From contig JACKAM010000001.1 in assembly GCA_020635075.1 (NCBI GenBank), forward strand, positions 248,001-312,000: a DNA stretch of 64,000 nt, read 5' to 3'. Source of the DNA: Pseudobdellovibrionaceae bacterium. Lineage in GTDB: Bacteria > Bdellovibrionota > Bdellovibrionia > Bdellovibrionales > UBA1609. The position numbers were made by a program, and so were the translations under genes. Each line of letters begins with the position of its first letter. Position 1 is the stretch's first letter. Below, in pieces: positions 15,596-23,374 of this stretch. Under the pieces are notes generated by a model. The model was given only the letters and a program-made list of their open reading frames with translations. It did not search any database and was not told where the DNA came from.

Positions 15596-17830
15596 ATGAG
15601 TGACACTTCACCACTGGAAGTCATAGCTGAATCAAATCCGCGGAGTCTGGACGACCTGCTGGTCAAAATCCGTGAGTACTATCCGGATGATGATCTCACA
15701 TTGATCGAACAGGCCTACGAGTTTTCTGAGAAAGCCCACTCGGGGCAAATCCGTCGCAGTGGAGAGCCTTATATCTCCCACCCCTTAGGGGTGGCCACCA
15801 TCCTAGCCGAGTTGAAATTAGATCTTGCCACCATTGCCACCGGTCTTCTGCACGACACGGTGGAAGACACGCCGGTCACCTTAGAGGACATTGAGGACAA
15901 GTTTGGCAAGGTGATCGCACACCTGGTGGATGGCGTGACCAAGATTTCGCGTATGAAGTTCCGCAACACCCATGAAAAGCAGGGAGAGAACATCCGCAAG
16001 ATGATTGTGGCCATGGGTCGCGATGTGCGAGTGGTACTGGTCAAGCTGGCGGACCGCCTGCACAACATGAGAACCCTCAACCACATGCCCTACGAAAAAC
16101 AGGCCCGCATTGCCAACGAAACCTTGGATATTTATGCTCCCCTGGCTAGCCGCTTGGGTATTAGCACTCTCAAAGTGGAGCTGGAAGATCTGAGCTTTCG
16201 TTACGCCCACCCAGATTCCTTCTACACTCTGGTGCAAAAAGTGGCCAAGAAAAAGCGAGAAAGGGAGAAGTACATCGACGAGGTCAAAAAGCTCTTGTCG
16301 GGAGAACTCTCCGGGCGCACCAAGATTAAATTCGAAGTCACCGGTCGGCCGAAGCATCTTTACTCCATTTTTCGTAAGATGCAGGTTCGCGCTATTGACT
16401 ACGAGCAGGTCTACGACGTTCTTGCCTTCCGCGTGTGTGTGAATTCCACAGCGGAGTGCTACGAGGTTTTAGGTCTTGTCCATTCCCTGTGGAAGCCCAT
16501 CCCCGGGCGCTTTAAAGACTTCATCGCTATGCCCAAGGCCAATAACTACCAGAGTCTGCACACCACCGTGATTGGTCCAGGCGGGGAGCGCATTGAAATC
16601 CAGATTCGCACCTTTGAGATGAATCTTGTGGCTGAGCGAGGTATTGCCGCCCACTGGAAATACAAAGAGATCTCTCGTGGGGATGCCGACGACGATAGTG
16701 ACGATGCCGTTGAGAAGTTCAATTGGCTACGCGAATTGGTTAATATGCATCAGTCGACCCACAATCCGGACGAGTTTCTGGAGAATGTGAAGACCGATCT
16801 GTTCGATGCAGAGATTTACGTCTTCACTCCCAAAGGAGATGTGAAAGAGCTTCCTGAGGGAGCCACTCCCATTGATTTTGCCTACAGTGTCCACACCGAT
16901 GTCGGGCACAAGGTGGTGGCCGCCAGAGTGAATGGCCGTTTGGTGCCTTTAAAGTACAAGCTCAAAAACGGCGACTCGGTTGAAGTGATCACCAGTAAGA
17001 ACCAAACGCCTTCAAAGGACTGGCTCAAGTTTTGTGTCACCACCAGAGCGAAATCCAAAATTCGCGCCCATGTGAAGGCCGAGCAGCGTAAGCGGGCCGC
17101 CGAGATTGGCCACCAGCTTTTGGAAAAGACCTTTCGGAAGAAGGGGGTCAATTACACCAAGTACATGCAAGGCACTGAGTTTGATAAGCTCTGTAAAGAC
17201 AATGGCTGCAACGCCATTGATGATTTGTTGATTCGCGTGGGTTACGGAAAACTCATGCCCCAGCATGTTCTGGATCGCCTCATTCCTGAAGAAAAAGAAG
17301 CCCCGGTTTCTCCGACGGAAGAGGAATCCTCGTTTTTGGCTCGGGCCTTCAAATCGGCCGTCAACAAACGCAAAAAAAGTTCTTCACCCATTCGCGTGGA
17401 TGGGATGGAAGATCTCCTCGTTCGCTTTGGCCGCTGTTGCACGCCCATTCCGGGGGATCCCATCATGGGCTTTATTACCCGTGGACGGGGGATTACCATT
17501 CATCGAGCCGATTGTGCCAAGGCCTTCGAAATGGATCAGGCCCGCCGGATTGATGTGGAATGGAACAGTGAGAAAGGGCAAGACGAAGGCCGCCTGGTGC
17601 GCGTCCGCGTGGTCAGCCACGATGTTCCAGGATTGCTCAAATCTATGACTGAAGTCTTCTCAGTCGCCGGTATTAACATTCACAATGCCCAGGCGCGAAC
17701 CACCAAGGACCGCAAAGCCATTTGTATCTTTGACGTCAGTGTTCGCAACACCAATCAACTCAGCGACGTCATGAGCAATCTCATGAAAATCAATGGCATT
17801 ATTGGGGTGACGAGGATTACCCATTCTTAG
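15596..17830 (+). CDS. rel: bifunctional (p)ppGpp synthetase/hydrolase (Rel/SpoT)
   Basis: This 744-residue protein controls the stringent response by making and degrading (p)ppGpp. In order it has: an HD hydrolase domain with intact metal motif (GLLHDTVEDT, about residue 80), a synthetase domain with RFKDFIAMPKANNYQSLHT (about 305), a TGS domain (FTPKGDVKELPEGATPIDFA), a zinc-finger/CC region (RCCTPIPGDPIMG) and a C-terminal ACT domain. The RFKD motif is the RxKD form typical of bifunctional enzymes, not the ExDD form of synthetase-only RelA. ATG 15596 has AGGGAA about 12 bases upstream; GTG 15572 is an alternative. It is followed 4 bases after its stop by the degenerate repeat tract. Confidence 0.95.
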   Translation: MSDTSPLEVIAESNPRSLDDLLVKIREYYPDDDLTLIEQAYEFSEKAHSGQIRRSGEPYISHPLGVATILAELKLDLATIATGLLHDTVEDTPVTLEDIEDKFGKVIAHLVDGVTKISRMKFRNTHEKQGENIRKMIVAMGRDVRVVLVKLADRLHNMRTLNHMPYEKQARIANETLDIYAPLASRLGISTLKVELEDLSFRYAHPDSFYTLVQKVAKKKREREKYIDEVKKLLSGELSGRTKIKFEVTGRPKHLYSIFRKMQVRAIDYEQVYDVLAFRVCVNSTAECYEVLGLVHSLWKPIPGRFKDFIAMPKANNYQSLHTTVIGPGGERIEIQIRTFEMNLVAERGIAAHWKYKEISRGDADDDSDDAVEKFNWLRELVNMHQSTHNPDEFLENVKTDLFDAEIYVFTPKGDVKELPEGATPIDFAYSVHTDVGHKVVAARVNGRLVPLKYKLKNGDSVEVITSKNQTPSKDWLKFCVTTRAKSKIRAHVKAEQRKRAAEIGHQLLEKTFRKKGVNYTKYMQGTEFDKLCKDNGCNAIDDLLIRVGYGKLMPQHVLDRLIPEEKEAPVSPTEEESSFLARAFKSAVNKRKKSSSPIRVDGMEDLLVRFGRCCTPIPGDPIMGFITRGRGITIHRADCAKAFEMDQARRIDVEWNSEKGQDEGRLVRVRVVSHDVPGLLKSMTEVFSVAGINIHNAQARTTKDRKAICIFDVSVRNTNQLSDVMSNLMKINGIIGVTRITHS

Positions 17831-17834
17831 GGCG

Positions 17835-18004
17835 CGTTTCCGTCGTCCGTAATCCGAAGTCTGTAACCCGTGGTCCGTAACCCGTGATCCGTCATCCGTA
17901 AACGTTTCCGTGACGGTTTCCGTTTCTGTGGACGGCACCGTTTACAGTCACGGAATCGGAGACTGTCACTGTCACGTTAACGGGTTACGGGTAACGTTCA
18001 CGGG
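17835..18004. repeat. degenerate tandem 6/7-mer tract (CGTNNHC-like) with nested inverted repeats
   Basis: The tract can be divided without gaps into short units. After one 6-mer (17835-17840) come eight 7-mers (17841-17896: cgtcgtc, cgtaatc, cgaagtc, tgtaacc, cgtggtc, cgtaacc, cgtgatc, cgtcatc). Fourteen 6-mers follow (17897-17980), 13 of which start with C, and then three more 7-mers (17981-18001). It is also self-complementary: 17875-17885 is a perfect 11-bp inverted repeat of 17980-17990, and 17907-17914 of 17947-17954 (8 bp). It starts 4 bases after the rel stop and ends just before the hairpin ahead of the four-helix-bundle gene. No open frame of note runs through it. Confidence 0.8.
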
Positions 18005-18010
18005 AGTTGT

Positions 18011-18068
18011 TCCTTTGTCGCAGTGGTTGGCCCACCTTGGGGTGACGGCCAACACACTTTACAAAGGA
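18011..18068 (+). promoter_or_regulatory. 23-bp hairpin whose 3' arm covers the ribosome binding site
   Basis: Four helices stack. 18011-18018 pairs with 18061-18068 (8 bp), 18022-18025 with 18055-18058 (4 bp), 18026-18032 with 18047-18053 (GTTGGCC/GGCCAAC, 7 bp) and 18033-18036 with 18041-18044 (CACC/GGTG). The loop is TTGG. The 3' arm includes AAAGGA, the only Shine-Dalgarno sequence for the ATG at 18076. When formed, the hairpin should block translation of the four-helix-bundle gene. Regulation by protein binding or another trigger is inference. Confidence 0.75.
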
Positions 18069-18075
18069 AGTTAAA

Positions 18076-18393
18076 ATGAATCAGAAAAAATGCGTATACA
18101 GATTTAGATCATTGGATTTGGCAGTGGAATTTTGTCAGATGGTGAAACGTTTGAAGCTGCCGATTCATTTGCGGGATCAGATGCTCCGGGCATCCTCCTC
18201 GGTGGCACTAAATCTCGCAGAGGGGAGTGGTAAGCCAAGTCCAAAAGACAAGAGGCGATTTTACTCAATTGCTCTTGGCTCTCTTCGTGAATGCCAGGCG
18301 ATTTTACAAATTGAGGAAATCGATGACCTTGAACTTCTTGATCTCGCCGATCACCCGGGAGCCTCAATCTACAAGCTCACCTTTGCCACCTAG
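18076..18393 (+). CDS. four-helix-bundle protein, 23S rRNA intervening-sequence-protein (IVP) type
   Basis: The 105-residue protein has the signature of the S23/IVP family (TIGR02436 type): YRFRSLDLAVEFCQ, then LPIHLRDQMLRASSSVALNL, the AEGSGK turn, and KRRFYSIALGSLRECQAIL, ending ADHPGASIYKL. The family is found inside 23S rRNA intervening sequences of some bacteria and as stand-alone genes, and it shares its fold with Avd of diversity-generating retroelements. Its biochemical role is not established; nucleic-acid binding is likely given the basic surface. No rRNA or reverse transcriptase gene lies in the window. It is preceded by a repeat tract and a hairpin covering its ribosome binding site (GGAAG, 6 bases before ATG). 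The C-terminus looks slightly short compared with some relatives. Confidence 0.85.
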   Translation: MNQKKCVYRFRSLDLAVEFCQMVKRLKLPIHLRDQMLRASSSVALNLAEGSGKPSPKDKRRFYSIALGSLRECQAILQIEEIDDLELLDLADHPGASIYKLTFAT

Positions 18394-18695
18394 ATGGGTA
18401 AGGGGAGAGGTTGTCGGCTTTATGGTCAGCGCCCTGGCGCGAATGGGAGCCTACAAAGCCCGGGAACGAACGCAAATCGAGTTCGTCATGATGCCTTAGT
18501 TCAAACGGCCTCATCACCTAAAAGTAGTCAGGCGGATAACACAAATGGGCACCCTGGGTAGTTGCAACCCTTTGGCAACAGTTGGGCCGGTAGAGCCCAG
18601 CTATTAGCTTGAAATCACTAAAGAACTAAATGTTTCCCACAGTCAATTTGGTATGGGCTTTGATCTCTAAACATCTATAGATGGAGGTCAAAGCC
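18394..18695 (+). other. intergenic leader upstream of rlpA with competing hairpins
   Basis: No gene is supported here. Near its middle, GGGT (18556-18559) can pair with ACCC (18567-18570), while the overlapping GTTGC (18561-18565) can pair with GCAAC (18575-18579). These two are mutually exclusive. A third hairpin, TGGGC/GCCCA (18583-18587 with 18595-18599), follows at once. The layout is switch-like, but none of the riboswitch consensus sequences known to me (for example the GEMM c-di-GMP core) is recognised. Confidence 0.35.
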
Positions 18696-19151
18696 ATGGG
18701 GACTCATGGAACTGACATGACCAAGAAGGTCTACAACAGAAGCAAGGGCCAACTGAAGAGGTTCAGTTGCATAGTCTCGGCGACAGTGGTGGCGCTTTAC
18801 GTGAGTTCCTGTCAGACGGTGGAAACCCGTCCGGGCCCCACTCAAGGGTTAACGGTTCACTCGCAAGGTGTGGCCTCATACTACGGCAAGCGTTTTCACG
18901 GGCATAAGACCGCCAGTGGTGAAAAGTTTGATATGAATCAAATGACAGCTGCCCACCCCAATTTGCCCTTTGGCAGTGTGGTGTTGGTGCAGAGTGTGGC
19001 GACCGGAAAAACGGTTCAAGTGCGCATCAATGACCGTGGCCCCTTTATTAAGAACCGGATTATTGATTTGTCCTACCAGGCGGCCAAAGCCCTGGGTTTT
19101 ATTCACAAGGGAATGGAAAAGGTGAAGATCTTTGTCCTGCAAAAGCCTTAA
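18696..19151 (+). CDS. rlpA: RlpA-like septal-ring lytic transglycosylase, lipoprotein
   Basis: This 151-residue protein has a basic N-terminus and a hydrophobic segment ending in a lipobox-like VSSC. A double-psi beta-barrel domain follows: GVASYYGKRFHGHKTASGEKF, MTAAHPNLPFGS, VRINDRGPF and IIDLSYQAAKALG. RlpA proteins cut naked glycan strands at the division septum. The SPOR domain seen at the end of many RlpA proteins is absent, so this is the short form. ATG 18696 is preferred (GGAGG 8 bases upstream) over ATG 18681. The next gene starts 12 bases later, so the two are probably co-transcribed. Confidence 0.88.
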   Translation: MGTHGTDMTKKVYNRSKGQLKRFSCIVSATVVALYVSSCQTVETRPGPTQGLTVHSQGVASYYGKRFHGHKTASGEKFDMNQMTAAHPNLPFGSVVLVQSVATGKTVQVRINDRGPFIKNRIIDLSYQAAKALGFIHKGMEKVKIFVLQKP

Positions 19152-19163
19152 GGAGAGAACAGC

Positions 19164-20093
19164 ATGAAAGACATCATATGGGGTTTGCGCGCCCTGGTTG
19201 TGATCACTCTGGTTTCCATTGCCATCGTGGCCATAGGTGAAGAAACTGAACTCCCACAGCCTCTTAAATCCTACATCGAGCAGAATTCCAACAAATATCC
19301 GACTGCCATGGGAACCAACTGCTGGGCAACTGCCTTGGCTGCCACTGGCGTGGTCCCCTTAGCCGGCTACATGGATGGCAGCCAGTTTGGCTTTTGGATG
19401 GAATCCCCTTTGTGCCGGCCTCTTCGTGGGGAGGATAAAGTGCAGGCGGGTGATATCGTCGCGGTTCGGTCCACGCGTAGCAAACTGGGTGAAGCCTATA
19501 TCTCTGAAGAACATGGTGCCGTTTACTTGAACGACTCTCAGGTGTTTCAAAAAACCTTTAACGGTGCGGGTGATTCGCCACGAGTGATGTCGGTCAAGGA
19601 GGCGCTGGCTCCTTACAAGGGCCATGATTTTGCTTCCATGCGTTTGGTTGATGGGGAAGACCCCTTGAAAAGAAAAGATCCTTGGTTAATGTTTTTCCGC
19701 TGCCGGAGTCTTGAGGAATTTCTGAACCTCCATCACATGGATTTTTTGCAGGCCACCGCCAAGTTTTGGCGGGAGCTGCGCTTTGAGGAAGACGACCTTC
19801 GTAAGTGGACCCAGGAGAAAGTCCCGGTGTTAGATGTTCTCCAGGCGGCCTCGCGCCGACTCTCAAATGATGAACAATACCTCACTAAGGTTTTAATTCT
19901 TCGCCGAAGAAGTGGCGAATCACAGGTATTGTCATCCGTCCCGTCCTCCCTCTATGATCCATCGATGAGAGCCTGGATGGAAATTCCCGAATGGGTCATT
20001 ACCGGGCTACTCCTGAGGATTCAGTCCATGAACCAGCAAATCCAGCTTCTCATCGGCACCCATGTGAACCGCGGCTACCGGGGCGACAACTAG
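19164..20093 (+). CDS. exported protein with NlpC/P60-like Cys-His layout
   Basis: The 309-residue protein has a signal peptide or anchor (LRALVVITLVSIAIVAIG). About residues 50-130 resemble a papain-like amidase of the NlpC/P60 class: a Cys at the start of a helix (GTNCWATALAATG), a strand with AGDIVAVRS, and a His at a strand start (EEHGAVYLND). NlpC/P60 enzymes cut peptidoglycan peptides. The C-terminal 150 residues are helical and match nothing known to me. AAGGAGAG precedes the ATG. Its position after rlpA supports a cell-wall role. The family call is by pattern only. Confidence 0.55.
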   Translation: MKDIIWGLRALVVITLVSIAIVAIGEETELPQPLKSYIEQNSNKYPTAMGTNCWATALAATGVVPLAGYMDGSQFGFWMESPLCRPLRGEDKVQAGDIVAVRSTRSKLGEAYISEEHGAVYLNDSQVFQKTFNGAGDSPRVMSVKEALAPYKGHDFASMRLVDGEDPLKRKDPWLMFFRCRSLEEFLNLHHMDFLQATAKFWRELRFEEDDLRKWTQEKVPVLDVLQAASRRLSNDEQYLTKVLILRRRSGESQVLSSVPSSLYDPSMRAWMEIPEWVITGLLLRIQSMNQQIQLLIGTHVNRGYRGDN

Positions 20094-20095
20094 CC

Positions 20096-20127
20096 AGTCC
20101 TTATGGGACCTATAAGGGCTTGTTTTT
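20096..20127 (+). terminator. intrinsic terminator
   Basis: AGTCCTTAT (20096-20104) pairs with ATAAGGGCT (20112-20120), nine pairs with one G-T, loop GGGACCT, followed by TGTTTTT. It lies 3 bases after the stop of the NlpC/P60-like gene and should end the rlpA transcript. Confidence 0.7.
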
Positions 20128-20249
20128 CCAGGTGATCTGAACCCTGTAATTTTTGCAGGAGCCGGCCCCGGGAACAGCTGGGACCTTCGTTTTTTCCATG
20201 ATTTCCCCTATAGATAGAGTCTGACCTAACGCGTTAACGGAGGCCAAAA

Positions 20250-20885
20250 GTGAGGATCCCCCTTCTTCTCATTGTTGCATTGTTCTGTTCCCTTCCTGGG
20301 CTGGAGGCCCCGGCAGCTGAAATCATCATGCAAGGTAAAACCTTGCTGATTGATGGGGACCTGGTTGAGCAAGATGTCCAGAGCGTGGTGGACCAGTTTA
20401 GATTTCAGCCATTGAGTCCCGGCGATACCCTTCATGTATATCTCAATTCTCCTGGTGGCCTCACAGCTGTGGGTTACAACATTTATCACTTCTTGCGTTG
20501 GCTCAACGGCAAGGGAGTGACAATCAAAACCGAGGTGCCTTCGGGTTATCTCTGCGCTTCCGCCTGTGTGATGGTTTTTAATGCCGGCGATGAGCGGATT
20601 GCAGGTGCGGCCTCCACCTTTGTTCTTCATGCTCCTTGGTTTTCGAAAGGCACGGTCAATCCCGATAAAGAGGGTGCTAACAAGGTCTACTACGAAACCT
20701 TAAGACAGGCCGATCAGCAGTTTTACGAACTCACGGTCAAGAACCGGTGGATTGAAGAAGGGGAGACCAGCTTTCAAGGATTGGAACTGGCTCATATGGC
20801 TCCCAATTACATAAAAATCCAGGACGAAGCATCGACGATTGCCCTGGCTCAACCTCAGGGTACATCTGTTAGCCCTGGCAACTGA
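20250..20885 (+). CDS. periplasmic ClpP/SppA-fold serine protease-like protein
   Basis: This 211-residue protein begins with a signal peptide (LLLIVALFCSLPGLEAPAA). The mature part has the ClpP/crotonase fold pattern: a strand LHVYLNSPGGLTAVG (compare the NSPGG of ClpP), the nucleophile region GYLCASACVMVFNAG with Ser between the two Cys, and the His region STFVLHAPW. The remaining helix could supply an acid. Cytosolic ClpP works with AAA+ partners; an exported version cannot, so it may act alone like SppA. The GTG start at 20250 has CGGAGG 6 bases upstream. It is in an operon with the next gene (16-base gap). Confidence 0.7.
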   Translation: MRIPLLLIVALFCSLPGLEAPAAEIIMQGKTLLIDGDLVEQDVQSVVDQFRFQPLSPGDTLHVYLNSPGGLTAVGYNIYHFLRWLNGKGVTIKTEVPSGYLCASACVMVFNAGDERIAGAASTFVLHAPWFSKGTVNPDKEGANKVYYETLRQADQQFYELTVKNRWIEEGETSFQGLELAHMAPNYIKIQDEASTIALAQPQGTSVSPGN

Positions 20886-20901
20886 TTTAGGAATTAGTGT
20901 C

Positions 20902-21573
20902 ATGAAGCATTCTCTGTTAATCATCGCAAGTTTATTGGTATCCTCCCTCAGCGCCCAGGCCATGCCTGATTACTACCTGGATATTGAGCGCGGGACTGTC
21001 GCTTACAAGGTTGAAAGTCGCTCCTCCACTCAGGCGGATGAACTGCGCATTCAGCTTTACTTCTTTGAAAATGAACCCGTTGCTAACATCAAACGCAGCA
21101 AACTGGTTAAGCGCCAAGAGACCACTCTCGGCGGTATTGGGACTCGGATGAACAAAGATTGGGTTCTCTATAACCCATGGGGTCCCGAGGACTGGGCAGC
21201 TGGTGAGCCCTGGATGATTTTTCGCGAAACTGGTGAAAACCCAAGTGAACTACAAAAACAATATGAAGACGCCATTTGGCTCATTCAGCCCACCTATGTG
21301 GGATTTAATCGCGGGCCGAGCCGGCATTATCTGATGAAAAAGGGACAGTATATTGAGCCCATTCAAACCTATGGAGAGTATTCCGTTGGCAACCGTCTCT
21401 GCAGCAAGACCGCTTGGCCAAAAGACGGAATAGCCCGAGCCTTCTTCCCCAATGGTAAGTTCGTCATCAGTCACGGCTTATTTGAAGAGAATGGTAAAGT
21501 CGCCGACATTAAGGACTACACGCTTTGCCCTGAGAGACGCTTCGAGCCGCAAACCCAGGGCGGCGAACACTAA
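20902..21573 (+). CDS. exported protein of unknown function
   Basis: The 223-residue protein starts with a signal peptide (HSLLIIASLLVSSLSAQA). The mature part is rich in Tyr/Trp (WVLYNPWGPEDWAAGEPW) and has two Cys (RLCSKTAW and YTLCPERR) that could pair. No family is recognised. ATG 20902 is chosen because the signal peptide follows at once; a longer frame from 20839 overlaps the previous gene. It probably works with the ClpP-like protein, as they are co-transcribed. Confidence 0.65.
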   Translation: MKHSLLIIASLLVSSLSAQAMPDYYLDIERGTVAYKVESRSSTQADELRIQLYFFENEPVANIKRSKLVKRQETTLGGIGTRMNKDWVLYNPWGPEDWAAGEPWMIFRETGENPSELQKQYEDAIWLIQPTYVGFNRGPSRHYLMKKGQYIEPIQTYGEYSVGNRLCSKTAWPKDGIARAFFPNGKFVISHGLFEENGKVADIKDYTLCPERRFEPQTQGGEH

Positions 21574-21720
21574 GATAGAATCCTCATCCCACCATCTCCT
21601 TGGTCAACTAGCAATGCCCGGAAGAGGGCGAGTCGCCTTTGACCGAGCTCCGCTCTTGTTGCTGGTTGAGGGGCGAGCTTTGGAGATCAATATGGTTAAA
21701 ACCGAGTTCGGCTTGGTGCT

Positions 21721-21739
21721 GCGCTCTGAGCGAGAGCGC
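21721..21739. other. GC-rich hairpin in an otherwise empty intergenic region
   Basis: GCGCTCT (21721-21727) pairs perfectly with AGAGCGC (21733-21739) around GAGCG. It lies in the 273-base gap between convergent genes (21574-21846). No T-run follows on the plus strand, and nothing else in the gap is supported. Confidence 0.4.
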
Positions 21740-21846
21740 TGCTGCCAAACGTATGTCTGAGGTTTTAAGCTTATTGATCGCAAGAGATCGACCCTCAAGA
21801 GGTAACTCGACGGGCGAGGTCAACTATCAAATGGGGTACAATTGAC

Positions 21847-22743
21847 CTAAAAATTCATCCCAAGGCCGAAGCGGATGGAAATCACCGTGGCACTGACCTG
21901 TTCGCTGGCGGGCAGAAGACCATATTCCACCTGAAAGGGAATATAAAAACTGGGGTTCATAAACCAGTCAAAGCCGCCACCAATACCGATGACGCTGGTA
22001 TTGGTGATCGAGTCCTCTTCAAGAGCCGTGGTTTCCTGAGACATGGGGAACCACAGGGTGAAGCCCGCTCCCAGCCAGGGGCGGAAGGTGCCGAGGGAAA
22101 ACAAATAGCGGCCCCAAAAATCCAGAGACAGATACTGAATACTCACACCACAGGTTTTATTGTCACAGGCTGAGGATTTCTTGTCGCCTTCGGCTTCAAA
22201 GTTCTCAATTCCGAGGGTTCCGCGAAACCAGATTTTTTCAAACAGGGCATAGTCAAACAGGGCTTTATAACTCATGCCCGAGCCCGACAAACTCGCTTTT
22301 TCTGCTGGAGTGATATCCAAATCCACTTCCATGGAGTCCATCCCCATTCCCAGCAAAAGGCCCCAACCCATTTGTGAACTGCTCATCGTCGGGCTGCTAT
22401 CTTTGGGAGCAGCAGCGGCCTTGTCAGCACCAGATTTCTTGCCGCCACCTTTTCCGGTTCTTTCGAGTAGGGCGTAGCCTTTTTTTGCCTTCCCTTTGCC
22501 CATTTGTCCGATGGCTTTGTCGCCCTTGACGGAGCGGATTTTAACCACACCCTTTTTGCGGCCTTTTTCATCCACCACGTAAAAGATTTGTCCCTTTTTC
22601 GCGGGCTCACCTTCCAGGTTGATCAAAACTTTTTTGCCTTTGACTTTGGTCACTCGCGCCGCCCATGCAGATGGGTGAGCGATAACCAGACTGGCAATAA
22701 GAACGAGAATAGGAACCACAAGGGATCGCATGATGGGCTTCAT
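21847..22743 (-). CDS. exported outer-membrane beta-barrel protein
   Basis: This 298-residue protein has a signal peptide (SLVVPILVLIASLVIAHPSAWA). A domain of about 75 residues follows, with a short beta layout (RVTKVKGKKVLINLEGEPAKKGQIFYVV), then a Lys/Gly/Ala-rich linker. The C-terminal 180 residues form beta strands with Gly/aromatic turns (LSLDFWGRYLFSLG, RPWLGAGFTLWFP) and end in GMNF, typical of OM barrels. A CDNKTC loop may form a disulfide. The same plan (signal, small beta domain, basic linker, barrel) is seen in the protein at 9258-10412, so they may be analogous. Confidence 0.72.
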   Translation of the reverse strand: MKPIMRSLVVPILVLIASLVIAHPSAWAARVTKVKGKKVLINLEGEPAKKGQIFYVVDEKGRKKGVVKIRSVKGDKAIGQMGKGKAKKGYALLERTGKGGGKKSGADKAAAAPKDSSPTMSSSQMGWGLLLGMGMDSMEVDLDITPAEKASLSGSGMSYKALFDYALFEKIWFRGTLGIENFEAEGDKKSSACDNKTCGVSIQYLSLDFWGRYLFSLGTFRPWLGAGFTLWFPMSQETTALEEDSITNTSVIGIGGGFDWFMNPSFYIPFQVEYGLLPASEQVSATVISIRFGLGMNF

Positions 22744-22841
22744 AGGTGCACTCCTGCTCTTACATAATGTTAAGAAAGTCAGAGGTTTAACGCAAAAATA
22801 AAGCCCTGATGAAGACCTATTCAGGACTTAGGTTCCTGAGA

Positions 22842-23270
22842 TTACTCGGCAAAAAACTCGTCAATATGGGTCGAGGAAAGGTGATCCGTTGGTGGATCCA
22901 CCTGAATTGGGTAACAATAAAAAACTGAATCTCCTTCATTCGGCCTGATTTGCACAAAGTGTTGGGAAAATCCTAGACCTTCTTCTTGGCTAAAGGTATC
23001 GAGCAGCCAGATACCGCTCTCGCTGTTAATGACAAAAGCACCTGTGGCCAGCAAGTGCTCGGGGTGAGTGCTGGCGTCGGGGCTACAGGCCTTGTCTTTG
23101 TAGTCCAAAAACTTCTGCAGTTTGCTGGCGGCAAACTCCAGCCCCTGCTTCTCCAAAAATTCCCGTCCTTCCGATTGCCAGATGGTACAGCCCATAAGAG
23201 TCGCAGCAATCAAGTGGCAAAATATAAGCGCAACAAGAGCCGGTTTAAGATTAGGAATCATGCTCCCCAT
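22842..23270 (-). CDS. putative lipoprotein of unknown function
   Basis: The N-terminus is a lipoprotein signal (LVALIFCHLIAATLMGC, lipobox LMGC), giving a mature protein of about 115 residues. It contains a helix (FLEKQGLEFAASKLQKFLDY), two further Cys and a strand-rich C-terminal half ending HIDEFFAE. No family is recognised. The start is uncertain: two in-frame ATGs (23270 and 23261) precede the signal, and a longer frame to 23348 runs through the ssb terminator and is rejected. Confidence 0.6.
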   Translation of the reverse strand: MGSMIPNLKPALVALIFCHLIAATLMGCTIWQSEGREFLEKQGLEFAASKLQKFLDYKDKACSPDASTHPEHLLATGAFVINSESGIWLLDTFSQEEGLGFSQHFVQIRPNEGDSVFYCYPIQVDPPTDHLSSTHIDEFFAE

Positions 23271-23302
23271 TCTAGCGGAATCCCGGGTCGAGAGGGAGAA
23301 GG

Positions 23303-23334
23303 AAAAAAAAAGAGGTCCTGAGAACAGGACCTCT
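23303..23334 (-). terminator. strong intrinsic terminator downstream of ssb
   Basis: A perfect 10-bp stem (AGAGGTCCTG at 23311-23320 with CAGGACCTCT at 23325-23334) and a 4-base loop are followed, in the minus-strand direction, by eight T (A-run 23303-23310). It lies 40 bases after the ssb stop. Confidence 0.9.
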
Positions 23335-23374
23335 GAATCGATTTTCAAATAATCAGTTTTGGCTCAGCCGAAAC

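Noticed and set aside
17835..18004. CRISPR array
   Set aside because: Units are 6-7 bases and degenerate, with no spacers; this is not repeat-spacer structure.
18227..18499. Open frame overlapping the four-helix-bundle gene
   Set aside because: It is a different-frame shadow of the IVP-type gene, with no ribosome binding site or protein-like pattern.
21452..21845. Short frames on both strands across the gap 21574-21846
   Set aside because: They overlap each other around a GC-rich hairpin and show no family pattern or start signals.
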